Part shown: positions 1-7,825 of the stretch, piece by piece
Position numbering within the stretch: the first letter of the stretch is position 1
How the letters are laid out: every line of letters starts with the position of its first letter
Assembly: GCF_002160255.1 (NCBI RefSeq)
Contig: NZ_NFKF01000001.1
Coordinates: forward strand, 434,001 to 498,000
DNA: 64,000 nucleotides
Direction: 5' to 3'
Source of the DNA: Olsenella sp. An188
GTDB lineage: Bacteria > Actinomycetota > Coriobacteriia > Coriobacteriales > Atopobiaceae
The notes under the pieces: generated by a model
What the model saw: the letters and a program-made list of their open reading frames with translations, nothing else
The model's database searches: none
What the model was told of the DNA's origin: nothing
Program-made: the position numbers and the translations under genes

Positions 1-10
1 CCCGTGGCCG

Positions 11-480
11 CTACGCCGTCGGCGTGAGCACGAACTCGCGGACCTCCTCCACCGCAGCCTCGAGGTCCTCGACCACGCCCTCGCTCGCCGCGTCGGAGAA
101 CTCCCGCGTGAACCCGTAGGCCTCGCCGCTCGATGTTGTGAAGCCCCACTCGGAGCGCTCCCCCAGTCCGTGGTCGCCAAAGACGCGCTGGAAGAAGCCG
201 CTCGTTGCCACCGCGTAGGCAACGCCCCCGGTGGAGAAGCCCCCGTAGTAGTGCAGAACAAGCGGCACGCGATAGCGCTCCGGGAGGCGCATCACCGCCG
301 TGAACACGCGGACGTGCCCCTCGCTCGGCATTTGCAGCTGGTTTGCGTAGGCCTCGATGTCCTCCACACGCCGCCACGGGCGCCTGAAGAGCGAGCGGCA
401 CTCGTTCACGGTCACACGCACGAGCCAGTTGCGCAGGTACGCGTCGGTCTCAAAGCTCTTCTCGCCTGCGTTCTTTGGGC
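11..480 (-). pseudogene. Decayed ECF sigma-factor remnant fused to unrelated sequence
   Basis: Reading leftward from about position 460, the translation shows the middle of an ECF (sigma-70 family) factor: DAYLRNWLVRVTVNECRSL, then RRPWRR, then the region-4 start LPERYRVPLVLHYYGGFS. Region 2 before it and the helix-turn-helix of region 4.2 after it are absent. At about position 240 the frame runs on without a stop into about 75 residues I cannot assign (FGDHGLGERSEWGFTTSSGEA, ending EFVLTPTA). The open frame continues upstream into hisF and has no plausible start of its own. I read it as a deletion remnant joining the core of a sigma factor to the tail of another gene. The recognisable part begins immediately after the word GGCGAGAAG. 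A functional short protein is possible but unlikely. Confidence 0.55.
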
Positions 481-553
481 CCTCACCTTGGATGCGCGGC
501 AGGAGCGGGATTGTTTCAGACTTTCTTGGCGGCCGCCGATTCTGGCAAGAAGC

Positions 554-600
554 GCGCTCTTCTCGCCGTGCCGTCAGCCCGAGCCAGGCGAGAAGAGCGC
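554..600. terminator. Dyad between sigma remnant and hisF
   Basis: Two perfect complementary 14-base arms, GCGCTCTTCTCGCC (554-567) and GGCGAGAAGAGCGC (587-600), are separated by 19 bases. The dyad ends 3 bases before the hisF stop position at 603, so on the minus strand it forms a stem directly after hisF. There is no clean T-tract, so it may act as a bidirectional or factor-assisted terminator. Both arms contain the over-represented word CTTCTCG/CGAGAAG. Confidence 0.6.
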
Positions 601-602
601 CG

Positions 603-1373
603 CTAGAAGTCAAGCCGCACGGGGATGCCCTGGCTGGCCATGTACTCCTTGACCTCGCGGATCGTGTAGGTGCCAAAGTGGAAGACGCTCGCGGCGAGAA
701 CCGCGTCGGCCTCGCCCTCGACGATGCCCTCGGCAAAGTGCTCGAGCGTGCCTACGCCGCCCGACGCGATCACGGGAATGGGCACGGCGCGCGACACCGC
801 GCGGGTGAGCGCCAGGTCGAAGCCGTCCTTGGTGCCGTCGCGGTCCATACTCGTGAGCAGGATCTCCCCCGCCCCGCGCCGGGCCGCCTCCTCAGCCCAC
901 GCAACCGCGTCGATGCCCGTGGCCTGCCGGCCCCCCGCCAGGTAGACCTCCCACTTGTCGCCCGCGCCGGGCACGCGCTTGGCGTCGATGGCGCAGATCA
1001 CGGCCTGGGAGCCAAAGGCCGTCGCCGCGGCCGTGATGAGCTCGGGGCTGCGCACCGCGGCGGAGTTCACGGACACCTTGTCCGAGCCCGCCGCGATCAT
1101 CTGCCGACAGCCCGCCACGTCGCGAAAGCCGCCGCCCACCGTGAAGGGGATGCGCAGCTCGGCCGCCGCGCGCGCGGCGAGGTCGATCGTGGTGGCGCGG
1201 TCGTCCGAGGTGGCCGTGATGTCGAGGAACACCACCTCGTCGGCGCCCTCCTTGTCGTAGCGGCGCGCGAGCTCCACCGGGTCGCCGGCGTCGCGCAGGT
1301 CCACGAAGTTGACGCCCTTCACCACGCGGCCGTCCTTCACGTCCAGGCAGGGTATGACGCGCTTGGTAAGCAT
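603..1373 (-). CDS. hisF: Imidazole glycerol phosphate synthase cyclase subunit HisF
   Basis: HisF is the cyclase half of IGP synthase. It condenses PRFAR with the ammonia released by HisH to give imidazole glycerol phosphate and AICAR, step 5 of histidine synthesis. The 256-residue protein has the normal family length and a (beta/alpha)8 barrel. The two catalytic aspartates are visible: D11 in CLDVKDG and D130 in AIDAK. Phosphate-binding loops appear as GGGFRD (about 80-85) and ASGGVG near the C-terminus. It is the last gene of the his operon, separated from hisA by 198 bases that contain an inverted repeat, so its expression may be uncoupled from the genes upstream. Its partner HisH is encoded two genes upstream. 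Confidence 0.97.
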   Translation of the reverse strand: MLTKRVIPCLDVKDGRVVKGVNFVDLRDAGDPVELARRYDKEGADEVVFLDITATSDDRATTIDLAARAAAELRIPFTVGGGFRDVAGCRQMIAAGSDKVSVNSAAVRSPELITAAATAFGSQAVICAIDAKRVPGAGDKWEVYLAGGRQATGIDAVAWAEEAARRGAGEILLTSMDRDGTKDGFDLALTRAVSRAVPIPVIASGGVGTLEHFAEGIVEGEADAVLAASVFHFGTYTIREVKEYMASQGIPVRLDF

Positions 1374-1571
1374 GGCCTCTCCTCCAGCCCCGGCGAGCCG
1401 TCACCCCTCTTGCCGGGCTCGGCGCTCGCCTCGCTCGCTCACTTCGTGACTCGCCCCGCAAGAGGGGCGACGGCCCGCCCGCTCGCACGGGCCCATGCCG
1501 CCAAGCTTACCGCGAGCCGGGACCTCCTGCCCCTCTCGCCGCCAGGTCGTAACACGCGGAGCCGGCCACGC
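1374..1571. repeat. hisA-hisF gap with long inverted repeat
   Basis: This 198-base gap inside an otherwise tightly packed operon contains two 15-base arms, at 1399-1413 (CGTCACCCCTCTTGC) and 1458-1472 (GCAAGAGGGGCGACG), complementary except for one base and separated by 44 bases. The loop contains a smaller direct/inverted CTCGCTCACTTCGTGACTCG segment. It has no open frame of its own. A transcriptional pause, mRNA-stability element or internal terminator before hisF are all possible. Confidence 0.45.
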
Positions 1572-2306
1572 TCACGCGCAGGCCGCCAGGGCCTCCTCCA
1601 GCGAGAAGGACCCCTCGTAGAGGGCGCGTCCGCAGATGGCGCCCTCCACCGCGTCCGGCCCGAGCGCCGCGAGCGCCCGCAGGTCGTCCAGGCTCGCGAT
1701 GCCGCCCGAGGCCACCACGGGAAAGCCCGCAACCTCGGCCACGTGGGCGTAGGCGGCCGCGTCCACGCCGCAGCGCATGCCGTCGCGCGCCACGTCGGTG
1801 AAGACGAGGTGGCGATACCCCATCTCCGCGAGGCGCGCCACCAGCTCGTCAGCCGAGAGCGCCGCTCCCTCGCGCCAGCCGTTCACGCGCACCTCGCCGT
1901 CTCGCGCGGCCACGTCGGCCACGAGCAGCTCGCCGTAGCGCGCCGCGGCCTCCCGCGCAAAGTCGGGGTCGCGCACGAGCGCCGTCCCGATGGCGATCCG
2001 CCTCACGCCCAGCCCCGCCAGCCGCTCGACGGCCGCGAGGTCGCGCACGCCGCCCCCGGCGTCCACGGAGATCCCCTCCACCGCGCACACGGCGCGGATG
2101 GCGGCGTCGTTGGCCGCTCGGGCCGCCTCGTCCTCCTCGAGCGTGGCGGAGAGGTCCACCACGTGCACCCAGCTCGCCCCGGCGTCGCGGAACCCCTCGG
2201 CCACCGCGGCCGGGTCGTCCGAGTAGACGTCCATCGCGGAGCGCTCCCCGCGCGCGAGGCGCACCACGTGCCCTCCCACCAGGTCGATCGCCGGGAAGAG
2301 GATCAA
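1572..2306 (-). CDS. hisA: ProFAR isomerase HisA
   Basis: HisA isomerises ProFAR to PRFAR by an Amadori rearrangement, step 4 of histidine synthesis. I place the start at a TTG codon at 2306, two bases after the hisH stop, which gives MILFPAIDLVGGHVVRL and a 244-residue barrel of the usual length; the open frame extends upstream only as an antisense shadow of hisH. The catalytic aspartate D8 lies in FPAIDL, and the second acidic motif is FTDVARDGM. Phosphate-binding loops are DAGGGVRD and ASGGIAS. Close coupling to hisH and hisB on the same strand supports the call. The fold is close to HisF, but the N-terminal motif and RDGM loop fit HisA. Confidence 0.96.
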   Translation of the reverse strand: MILFPAIDLVGGHVVRLARGERSAMDVYSDDPAAVAEGFRDAGASWVHVVDLSATLEEDEAARAANDAAIRAVCAVEGISVDAGGGVRDLAAVERLAGLGVRRIAIGTALVRDPDFAREAAARYGELLVADVAARDGEVRVNGWREGAALSADELVARLAEMGYRHLVFTDVARDGMRCGVDAAAYAHVAEVAGFPVVASGGIASLDDLRALAALGPDAVEGAICGRALYEGSFSLEEALAACA

Positions 2307-2308
2307 CG

Positions 2309-2956
2309 CTACCGCCCTCCCCTCACGACGTCGACGAAGTTCGCCAGGATGGCCCCGCCGACCGCCGAGCTCTTCTCGGGGTGGAACTGGACCCCGTAGA
2401 CGTTCTCGCGCCAGACTGCGGAGGCGAAGCTGCGCGCGTAGTGGGTGCGCGCCGCGACCACGCACGGCTCCACGTCGTCCGCGAGCGCGTAGGAGTGCGT
2501 GAAGTAGACGTGCGCGCCCTGGGCCACGCCGCGGAAGAGCCGGCAGGTGCGGCCGAGCGGCGTGAGGTCGAGCTGGTCCCAGCCCACGTGCGGCACCTTG
2601 AGGCGGGTGGACTCCAGGCGCGTGGCCGAGCCCGACATCACGCCCAGGCCCTCGGCCCACGAGCCGTCGTCCGTCTCGTCGCCTCGCTCGAAGAGCAGCT
2701 GCAGGCCCAGGCAGATGCCCAGGAACGGCACGCCCCGGCCGACGGCGTCGAGGACCGCCTCGGCCTCGCCGCTCTCCCGCAGGAAGGCCATCGCGTCCCC
2801 AAAGCTCCCCACGCCGGGAAGCACCACGCCAGAGGCCTCGCGGATGGCGGACGCGTCGTCCGAGACGCGCGCCTCGCCGCCCGCCTCGACCAGGCCACGC
2901 TCGACCGAGCTGAGGTTGCCCTTGTGGTAGTCGACGACGACGATCGTGCGCGCCAT
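2309..2956 (-). CDS. hisH: IGP synthase glutamine amidotransferase subunit HisH
   Basis: HisH is a class I glutamine amidotransferase that hydrolyses glutamine and channels ammonia to HisF. The 215-residue protein carries the catalytic triad: the nucleophile C82 in GICLGLQLLF, and H192 and E194 in FHPEKS near the C-terminus. The N-terminal VVDYHKGNLSSVERGL and the oxyanion strand GVGSFGDAM are diagnostic. Its ATG overlaps the hisB stop by one base (TGATG), which indicates translational coupling, and hisA follows after two bases. HisF, its obligate partner, is in the same operon. Confidence 0.97.
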   Translation of the reverse strand: MARTIVVVDYHKGNLSSVERGLVEAGGEARVSDDASAIREASGVVLPGVGSFGDAMAFLRESGEAEAVLDAVGRGVPFLGICLGLQLLFERGDETDDGSWAEGLGVMSGSATRLESTRLKVPHVGWDQLDLTPLGRTCRLFRGVAQGAHVYFTHSYALADDVEPCVVAARTHYARSFASAVWRENVYGVQFHPEKSSAVGGAILANFVDVVRGGR

Positions 2957-3543
2957 CAGAGGCTCCCCTTGGTGGAGGGCACGCCCTCGACGCGCGGGTC
3001 GCTCTCAACAGCCTCGCGCAGGGCGCGCGCCGCGGCCTTGAAGGTTGCCTCGAGGATGTGATGGGCGTTCTCTCCGCAAACGAGCCGCAGGTGAAGGGTC
3101 ATGCCCGCCTCGCGCGCGAGGCCAACGAAGAACTCGTGGCCGAGCTCGGTGTCGAAGGTGCCCACCTTGTCGGGGCCGATTCTCACGTCCCAGTAGAGCT
3201 CGCCGCGGCCGGAGAGGTCGACGGACGCCATGACGAGCGCCTCGTCGAGCGGCACGAGCGCGCTGCCGAAGCGGCGGATGCCGCGCTTCTCGCCGAGCGC
3301 CTCGCGCAGGGCCTGGCCGAGCACGATGCCGGTGTCCTCCACGGTGTGGTGGTCGTCGACCTCGGTGTCGCCCTTGGCGCGCACCGTGAGGTCGATCAGC
3401 GAGTGGCGCGCCAGCGCGCAGAGCATGTGGTCGAAGAAGGGCACGCCCGTCTCCACGTCGGAGACGCCGGCGCCGTCCAGGTCAACAGAGAGCCCGATGT
3501 CCGTCTCGGACGTCGCGCGCACGGCCTTTGCGGTCCTCGTCAT
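2956..3543 (-). CDS. hisB: Imidazoleglycerol-phosphate dehydratase HisB
   Basis: HisB dehydrates imidazole glycerol phosphate to imidazole acetol phosphate, step 6 of the pathway. At 195 residues it is the monofunctional dehydratase, without the N-terminal HAD phosphatase domain found in enterobacterial HisB, so histidinol-phosphate phosphatase must be supplied from elsewhere. Manganese-ligand motifs are seen as GVPFFDHML, DDHHTVEDTG and CGENAHHILE. The ATG at 3543 is preceded by a GGGAGG-like ribosome site and by the repeat-containing 50-base spacer that separates it from hisC. Confidence 0.97.
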   Translation of the reverse strand: MTRTAKAVRATSETDIGLSVDLDGAGVSDVETGVPFFDHMLCALARHSLIDLTVRAKGDTEVDDHHTVEDTGIVLGQALREALGEKRGIRRFGSALVPLDEALVMASVDLSGRGELYWDVRIGPDKVGTFDTELGHEFFVGLAREAGMTLHLRLVCGENAHHILEATFKAAARALREAVESDPRVEGVPSTKGSL

Positions 3544-3559
3544 GCTTCCTCCCTCGGGT

Positions 3560-3628
3560 GATACGAAGGGACGCTCCCCTCGTATCGTTGCGTCTATGAT
3601 GATACGGAGGGACGCTCCCCTCGTATCG
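3560..3628 (-). repeat. Duplicated 28-bp dyad spanning the hisC 3' end
   Basis: Two near-identical 28-base copies (3560-3587 and 3601-3628, one base different) lie 41 bases apart. Each is itself a dyad, GATACGA-GGG on the left and CCC-CTCGTATC on the right, so each can fold into a short hairpin. The right copy lies inside the last codons of hisC, and the left copy is in the hisC-hisB spacer. The arrangement looks like a local duplication that extended the end of hisC. It may act as an intercistronic stem-loop. Confidence 0.7.
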
Positions 3629-4697
3629 CGGCGAGCGCGTCGAGAAGGGCGTCGTTCTCCTCGCGCGTGCCCACGGTGACCCGCAGGCAGTCGTCGAGCC
3701 CCGGGGCGGAGCTGAAGTCGCGCACCAGGACCGAGTGCTCGTCGCGCAGGCGCCGGCGCACCTCCGCGGCGTGCGGCACGCGCACGAGCACGAAGTTGGC
3801 CGCGCTCGGCCAGACCCGCACGCCGCCCAGCCCCGCGAGCCCCGCCGCCAGGCGCGCCCGCTCGGCGACGACGTCGGCCACCACGGGCGCAAGCGCGTCC
3901 CGGCGTTCCACCGCGGCGAGCGCGACGGCCTGCGCGAGCACGTCAACGGAGTATATCTGACGCACGGCCGCGAGCGCGTCGACCACCGACGGGTTTGCCA
4001 AGAGGTAACCAACGCGCAACCCGGCGAGCGCGAACGCCTTGGAGAGCGTCCTGAGCACCATGAGGCGACCCTCGTGCTCCACCCACGGCGCCACGCTCGC
4101 CTCCTCGCCCGCAAACTCGACGTACGCCTCGTCCACGAGCACGAGGGCGTCCGTCTCGTCGAGGAGGCGCCGCACGAGCGCGCGGTCGACCAGGTCGCCG
4201 GTGGGGTTGTTGGGCGAGGTCAGGATCACGAGCGCCGCGCCCTCCGCGGCCGCCACGAGCGCGTCGGCGTCGATCGAGAAGTCGTCCGCGTCGCGCGGCA
4301 CGCCGCGCACCTCGGTCTCGGTCATCCTGGCGAAGTTGGCGTACTCGGCAAAGTCTGGCGGGCAGGTCACGAGGACGCGCCCCGGCCCGCCGAAGGCGAA
4401 GAGCAGGTTGAAGAGGAGCTCGTCGCCGCCGTTTCCCACCACCACGTGCGCGCGGTCGGTGCCGTGGCGGCGCGCGAGCGCGTCGCGCAGGTCGTTGGCC
4501 ATCGGGTCGGGGTAGCGGTTGAGCGGCGTGGCGAGAAGCGCCGCGGAGATTGCCTCGCGCGCCTCGTCCGGCAGCTCGTGGGTGTTCTCGTTGGCCGAGA
4601 GGTTCACGCGGCACGGGGAGAAGGCCGGGTCGTACGGCTCGAAGGAGCGCAGCGCCGGCCGCAGGCGGGCGGCGACGTCGAGGTTCTTCTCGCCCAT
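3594..4697 (-). CDS. hisC: Histidinol-phosphate aminotransferase HisC
   Basis: HisC is a fold-type I PLP aminotransferase that converts imidazole acetol phosphate to histidinol phosphate with glutamate as donor. The 367-residue length is usual. Motifs include SANENTHELP near the N-terminus, the PLP-pocket YPDPMANDLR, ILTSPNNPTG, the DEAYVEF aspartate-tyrosine pair and the Schiff-base lysine in LRTLSKAFALAGLR. The ATG at 4697 lies two bases after the hisD stop. The first residues, MGEKNL, are encoded by a copy of the over-represented GGCGAGAAG word and may be a recent extension. The last codons carry one copy of the duplicated 28-base dyad. Confidence 0.96.
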   Translation of the reverse strand: MGEKNLDVAARLRPALRSFEPYDPAFSPCRVNLSANENTHELPDEAREAISAALLATPLNRYPDPMANDLRDALARRHGTDRAHVVVGNGGDELLFNLLFAFGGPGRVLVTCPPDFAEYANFARMTETEVRGVPRDADDFSIDADALVAAAEGAALVILTSPNNPTGDLVDRALVRRLLDETDALVLVDEAYVEFAGEEASVAPWVEHEGRLMVLRTLSKAFALAGLRVGYLLANPSVVDALAAVRQIYSVDVLAQAVALAAVERRDALAPVVADVVAERARLAAGLAGLGGVRVWPSAANFVLVRVPHAAEVRRRLRDEHSVLVRDFSSAPGLDDCLRVTVGTREENDALLDALAAIRGERPSVSS

Positions 4698-4699
4698 GG

Positions 4700-6085
4700 C
4701 TATCCCCTCCCGCCGAGGCCCGGGAGCGGCACGCCCGCGGGCGCGGGCAGGTCCTCGGGCCAGGCGACGCGATGCGCGCCCTCGGTCACGGCCTCCCCGC
4801 CCTCCGCCAGGCGGCGGCGCAGGCCCACCGAGAGCGCGTGCGCCCAGAGGCCCTCGGCCTGGGCCAGGGTCTGGGTGGCCTCGGCGTCGGCGAGAAGCCC
4901 CTCGGGCGTGTAGCAGATCACGCTCGAGCGCTTCTGGAAGTCGTAGACGCCGAGCGGGCTGGAGAAGCGCGCCGTGCCGCCGGTGGGCAGCGTGTGGTTG
5001 GGGCCGGCGACGTAGTCACCGAGCGGCTCGGAGCTCCAGGCGCCCACGAAGATGGCGCCGGCGTTCCTGATCCTCCCGACGAGGCCGAGGGCGTCCTCGC
5101 AGTGGAGCTCGAGGTGCTCGGGGGCGATGACGTTCACCGCGTCGACGGCGGCCCCGAGGTCCTCGGCGACGACGACCACGCCGCGCTCGTCGAGCGAGGC
5201 GCGGGTGACGTCCTCGCGCGGGCTCTGCGCCACGAGGCGCTCCACGGCGCCAAGCACGCGCCCGGGAAGCTCGTCGTCGCAGGTCACGAGGTAGCAGGAG
5301 GCCATCGGGTCGTGCTCGGCCTGGGCCATGAGGTCGGCGGCGACCACCACGGGGTCGGCCGTGGCGTCCGCGAGCACGCAGACCTCGGAGGGGCCTGCGA
5401 CCATGTCGATGCCCACGTCGCCGGAGACGTAGCGCTTCGCCGCGGCCACGTAGGCGTTGCCCGGCCCCACGATCTTCTCGACCGCGGGGATGGTCTCGGT
5501 TCCGTAGGCCGCCGCGGCGACGGCCTGGGCGCCGCCCACGGCGTACACCTCGTCCACGCCCGCGAGCGCGGCGGCGGCGAGCGTGTAGGCCGAGAGCGTG
5601 CCGTCGCTCTGGGGCGGCGTGAGCATGACGACGCGGCCCACGCCGGCCACCTTGGCCGGGATGGTGTCCATGAGGACGGTGGAGGGGTACTGCGCCCTCC
5701 CGCCCGGGACGTACACGGCGGCGGACGCCACGGGCGTCACCTGGACGCCGAGCAGCGTGCCGTCCGCGCGCGTGGTGAACCAGGACTGCTCGCGCTCGCG
5801 CTCGTGGAAGGAGCGGATCTGGTCGCGGGCGCGCGTGAGGGCCGCCAGGAACTCGGGCGGCACGAGCTCGAGGGCTCCGGCCACGAGCTCGTCGGGCACG
5901 CGAAACGACGTCGGGCAGGCGCGGTCGAAGCGCAGGCAGCACTCGCGCACCGCCGCGTCCCCGCGCTCCCTCACGTCGTCCACGATCTTCTCGGCCGCCG
6001 CCATGACCTCCTCGGGCAGGGCGCCGGTGCGGTTGAGGTCGGACTGCGAGAGGCGCCGGCCTGCGCTCAGCGTGACGGTTCTCAT
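4700..6085 (-). CDS. hisD: Histidinol dehydrogenase HisD
   Basis: HisD is a zinc- and NAD-dependent enzyme that oxidises histidinol to histidine in two steps. With the ATG at 6085 (MRTVTLSAGRRLSQSDL) the protein has 461 residues, somewhat longer than the usual 430. Signature segments are visible: VPGGRAQYPSTVLMD, the NAD-binding region PPQSDG, GPGNAYVAAAKRYV, VAGPSEV, the zinc-site QAEHDP and APEHLEL with a conserved glutamate-histidine pair. The ORF could be extended 40 residues upstream, but those codons are antisense-like, overlap the end of hisZG, and do not resemble HisD. Start and upstream stop are one base apart, so translation is coupled to hisZG. Confidence 0.96.
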   Translation of the reverse strand: MRTVTLSAGRRLSQSDLNRTGALPEEVMAAAEKIVDDVRERGDAAVRECCLRFDRACPTSFRVPDELVAGALELVPPEFLAALTRARDQIRSFHEREREQSWFTTRADGTLLGVQVTPVASAAVYVPGGRAQYPSTVLMDTIPAKVAGVGRVVMLTPPQSDGTLSAYTLAAAALAGVDEVYAVGGAQAVAAAAYGTETIPAVEKIVGPGNAYVAAAKRYVSGDVGIDMVAGPSEVCVLADATADPVVVAADLMAQAEHDPMASCYLVTCDDELPGRVLGAVERLVAQSPREDVTRASLDERGVVVVAEDLGAAVDAVNVIAPEHLELHCEDALGLVGRIRNAGAIFVGAWSSEPLGDYVAGPNHTLPTGGTARFSSPLGVYDFQKRSSVICYTPEGLLADAEATQTLAQAEGLWAHALSVGLRRRLAEGGEAVTEGAHRVAWPEDLPAPAGVPLPGLGGRG

Positions 6086-6086
6086 C

Positions 6087-7751
6087 CTAGGGCTCCCTTC
6101 CGGCGACCTTGGCGAGACGTGCCGCGAGGTCGCGAATCCTCGAGTCGCAGCGGTAGGCGGCGGGCCCCGCGAAGAAGCGCGCCGAGCAGGACATGACCTC
6201 GTCAACGATCACGAGGTCGTTCTCGGCCAGCGTGGTGCCCGTCGCCGTGATGTCCACGATGCGGTCGGCCATGCCCACGATCGGGCCGAGCTCGATGTTG
6301 CCGTGCAGGGCCACGATGTCCACCCGCTGCCCGATGGAGTCGTAGTAGAGCTGCGTGACGCGGGGGTACTTGGTCGCCACGCGCACCGACCCGCGCCAGG
6401 CGTAGTTGCGCTCGGCCTGGCCCGCGCGCGAGGCGGGCTCGGCGACCACGAAGCGGCACGCCCCGTAGCCGAGGTCGACGAGCTGTAGCAGGTCGAGGTT
6501 GGCCTCGACGAGCGAGTCGGTGCCGCAGATGCCGCAGTCGGCGCCGCCGTGGCCCACGAAGGCGGGGGCGTCCTGGGCGCGGACGATGACGTACTCCACG
6601 TCGCCCTCGCGGATGACGAGCTTGCGCCCGGGGTCGGAGAGCTCGGAGGTGGGAAGGCCCGCCGCCGCCAGCGCCGCCACCGTGTCGGCAAAGAGCGACC
6701 CCTTGGGGACGGCGACGCGCAGCGGGCGCTCGGCCAGGCGGACGCCCGGCGTCACCACGCCCGACTCCCCCGGCTCCCCGAGCACCTCCTGGAGGCGCTC
6801 GAGCGAGAGCGCGAATCCGCAGGCGGCGAGCCCGGGGCGCCCGAGGTTGGCGAGGACCGCGTCGTAGCGGCCGCCCGATCCCAGGCTCGCGGCGATGCCC
6901 TCGGCGTAGCCCTTGAAGACGATCCCGGTGTAGTAGTCGAAGGAGTTGATGATCGAGAAGTCGAAGGAGAGGCGGCCGTCCTCGAAGAGGTCCTCGAGCA
7001 CCGCCGCGAGCGCCTCGAGCTCGGCGGTGCCGCGCGACGCTGCCTCGACGCCGGCGGAGGCGAGAAGCGCGTCAAGGCGCCCGATCACCTCCGCCCCGCC
7101 GCTCATGCGGCAGACCTCGCGCAGGGCCCGCGCCGCCTCGGGCGGGAGGCCCGGCGTGGACGCGACGAGCTCGTCGAGGGTGACGAGGTCCGAGTCGTGC
7201 ACGAGCGCGAGCACCCGCTCGCGGAAGTCCGCGGAGGGCGCGCACGTGGCGAGAAGCGCGGTGAGCGGGGTCACCGAGCCGAAGACGATGCGCCAGTCGG
7301 GCACCTCGAGGGCCGAGAGCGCCTCGGCGAGCAGGCGGACGACCTCGGTCTCCGCAGCGGCACCGTCCGTCCCCACGAGCTCGACGCCGAGCTGCGTGAA
7401 CTGGCGGGGCTGGCCGCGCAGGCTCTGCTCCTCGCGCACGACCGGCGCGCTGTAGCGGAAGCGAGCGGGGAGCTCGCCTGCTCCCACGCGCCCAGCCACG
7501 AGGCGCGCCACGGGCAGGGTGAGGTCCGGGCGCAGCATGAGCAGGGTGCCGTCCGCGTCGAAGAGCTGGAACGGCGTGTCCTTGATCCGCCCCCCGCGCT
7601 CGAGCGCGGCGCGGTCCTCGAGCAGCGGCGTCTCGACGGGAAGGTAGCCGTGCGAGGAGAAGACCCCGCGCACGACGTCCGTAATGCGCTCGCGCGCGAG
7701 CGCCTCCGTCGGAAGGATGTCCCTGAAGCCCCGGGGCGTTGCGGTTCTCAC
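6087..7751 (-). CDS. hisZG: Fused ATP phosphoribosyltransferase HisZ-HisG
   Basis: This single 554-residue frame joins the histidyl-tRNA-synthetase-like regulatory subunit HisZ (about residues 1-325: TPRGFRDILPTEAL, LLMLRPDLTLPVARL, RFRYSAPVVREEQ, SFDYYTGIVFKGY) to a short-form HisG catalytic domain (about 343-554: LRVAVPKGSLFADT, CGICGTDSL, and the PRPP loop IVDITATGTTLAEN). The enzyme couples ATP and PRPP, the first committed step of histidine synthesis, and HisZ confers histidine feedback. The linker is about 17 residues and I see no stop or frame break between the domains. HisG lacks the C-terminal ACT-like domain of long forms, as expected with HisZ. The GTG at 7751 has a good site (GGAGAGGAG); codons upstream of it do not resemble HisZ. 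It is the first gene of the operon. Confidence 0.93.
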   Translation of the reverse strand: MRTATPRGFRDILPTEALARERITDVVRGVFSSHGYLPVETPLLEDRAALERGGRIKDTPFQLFDADGTLLMLRPDLTLPVARLVAGRVGAGELPARFRYSAPVVREEQSLRGQPRQFTQLGVELVGTDGAAAETEVVRLLAEALSALEVPDWRIVFGSVTPLTALLATCAPSADFRERVLALVHDSDLVTLDELVASTPGLPPEAARALREVCRMSGGAEVIGRLDALLASAGVEAASRGTAELEALAAVLEDLFEDGRLSFDFSIINSFDYYTGIVFKGYAEGIAASLGSGGRYDAVLANLGRPGLAACGFALSLERLQEVLGEPGESGVVTPGVRLAERPLRVAVPKGSLFADTVAALAAAGLPTSELSDPGRKLVIREGDVEYVIVRAQDAPAFVGHGGADCGICGTDSLVEANLDLLQLVDLGYGACRFVVAEPASRAGQAERNYAWRGSVRVATKYPRVTQLYYDSIGQRVDIVALHGNIELGPIVGMADRIVDITATGTTLAENDLVIVDEVMSCSARFFAGPAAYRCDSRIRDLAARLAKVAGREP

Positions 7752-7797
7752 GTCGCTCCTCTCCGCCGCGCGGTGGCGGCCCTCGTCGGTCCCGAAT

Positions 7798-7825
7798 ACT
7801 TTAGCACAGTAAAGTGATTGCGCAA
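7798..7825 (-). promoter_or_regulatory. Candidate his operon promoter with palindromic operator
   Basis: Reading on the minus strand, TTGCGC (7820-7825) and TAAAGT (7798-7803) are 16 bases apart and lie about 47 bases upstream of the hisZG GTG. The -10 hexamer is the left half of a perfect dyad, ACTTTA-GCACAG-TAAAGT (7798-7815), so a repressor bound there would block the promoter. The short leader leaves no room for a T-box or a classical His-codon attenuator. The regulator is not identified. Confidence 0.45.

Noticed and set aside
357-2399. Very long plus-strand open frames opposite the his genes
   Set aside because: They are antisense shadows caused by high GC at third codon positions; they have Arg/His/Gly-rich composition and no domain, while the minus-strand frames are complete His enzymes.
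7752-7797. T-box or His-codon attenuator before hisZG
   Set aside because: The likely transcription start leaves fewer than about 45 bases of leader, with no His-rich leader peptide and no T-box sequence.
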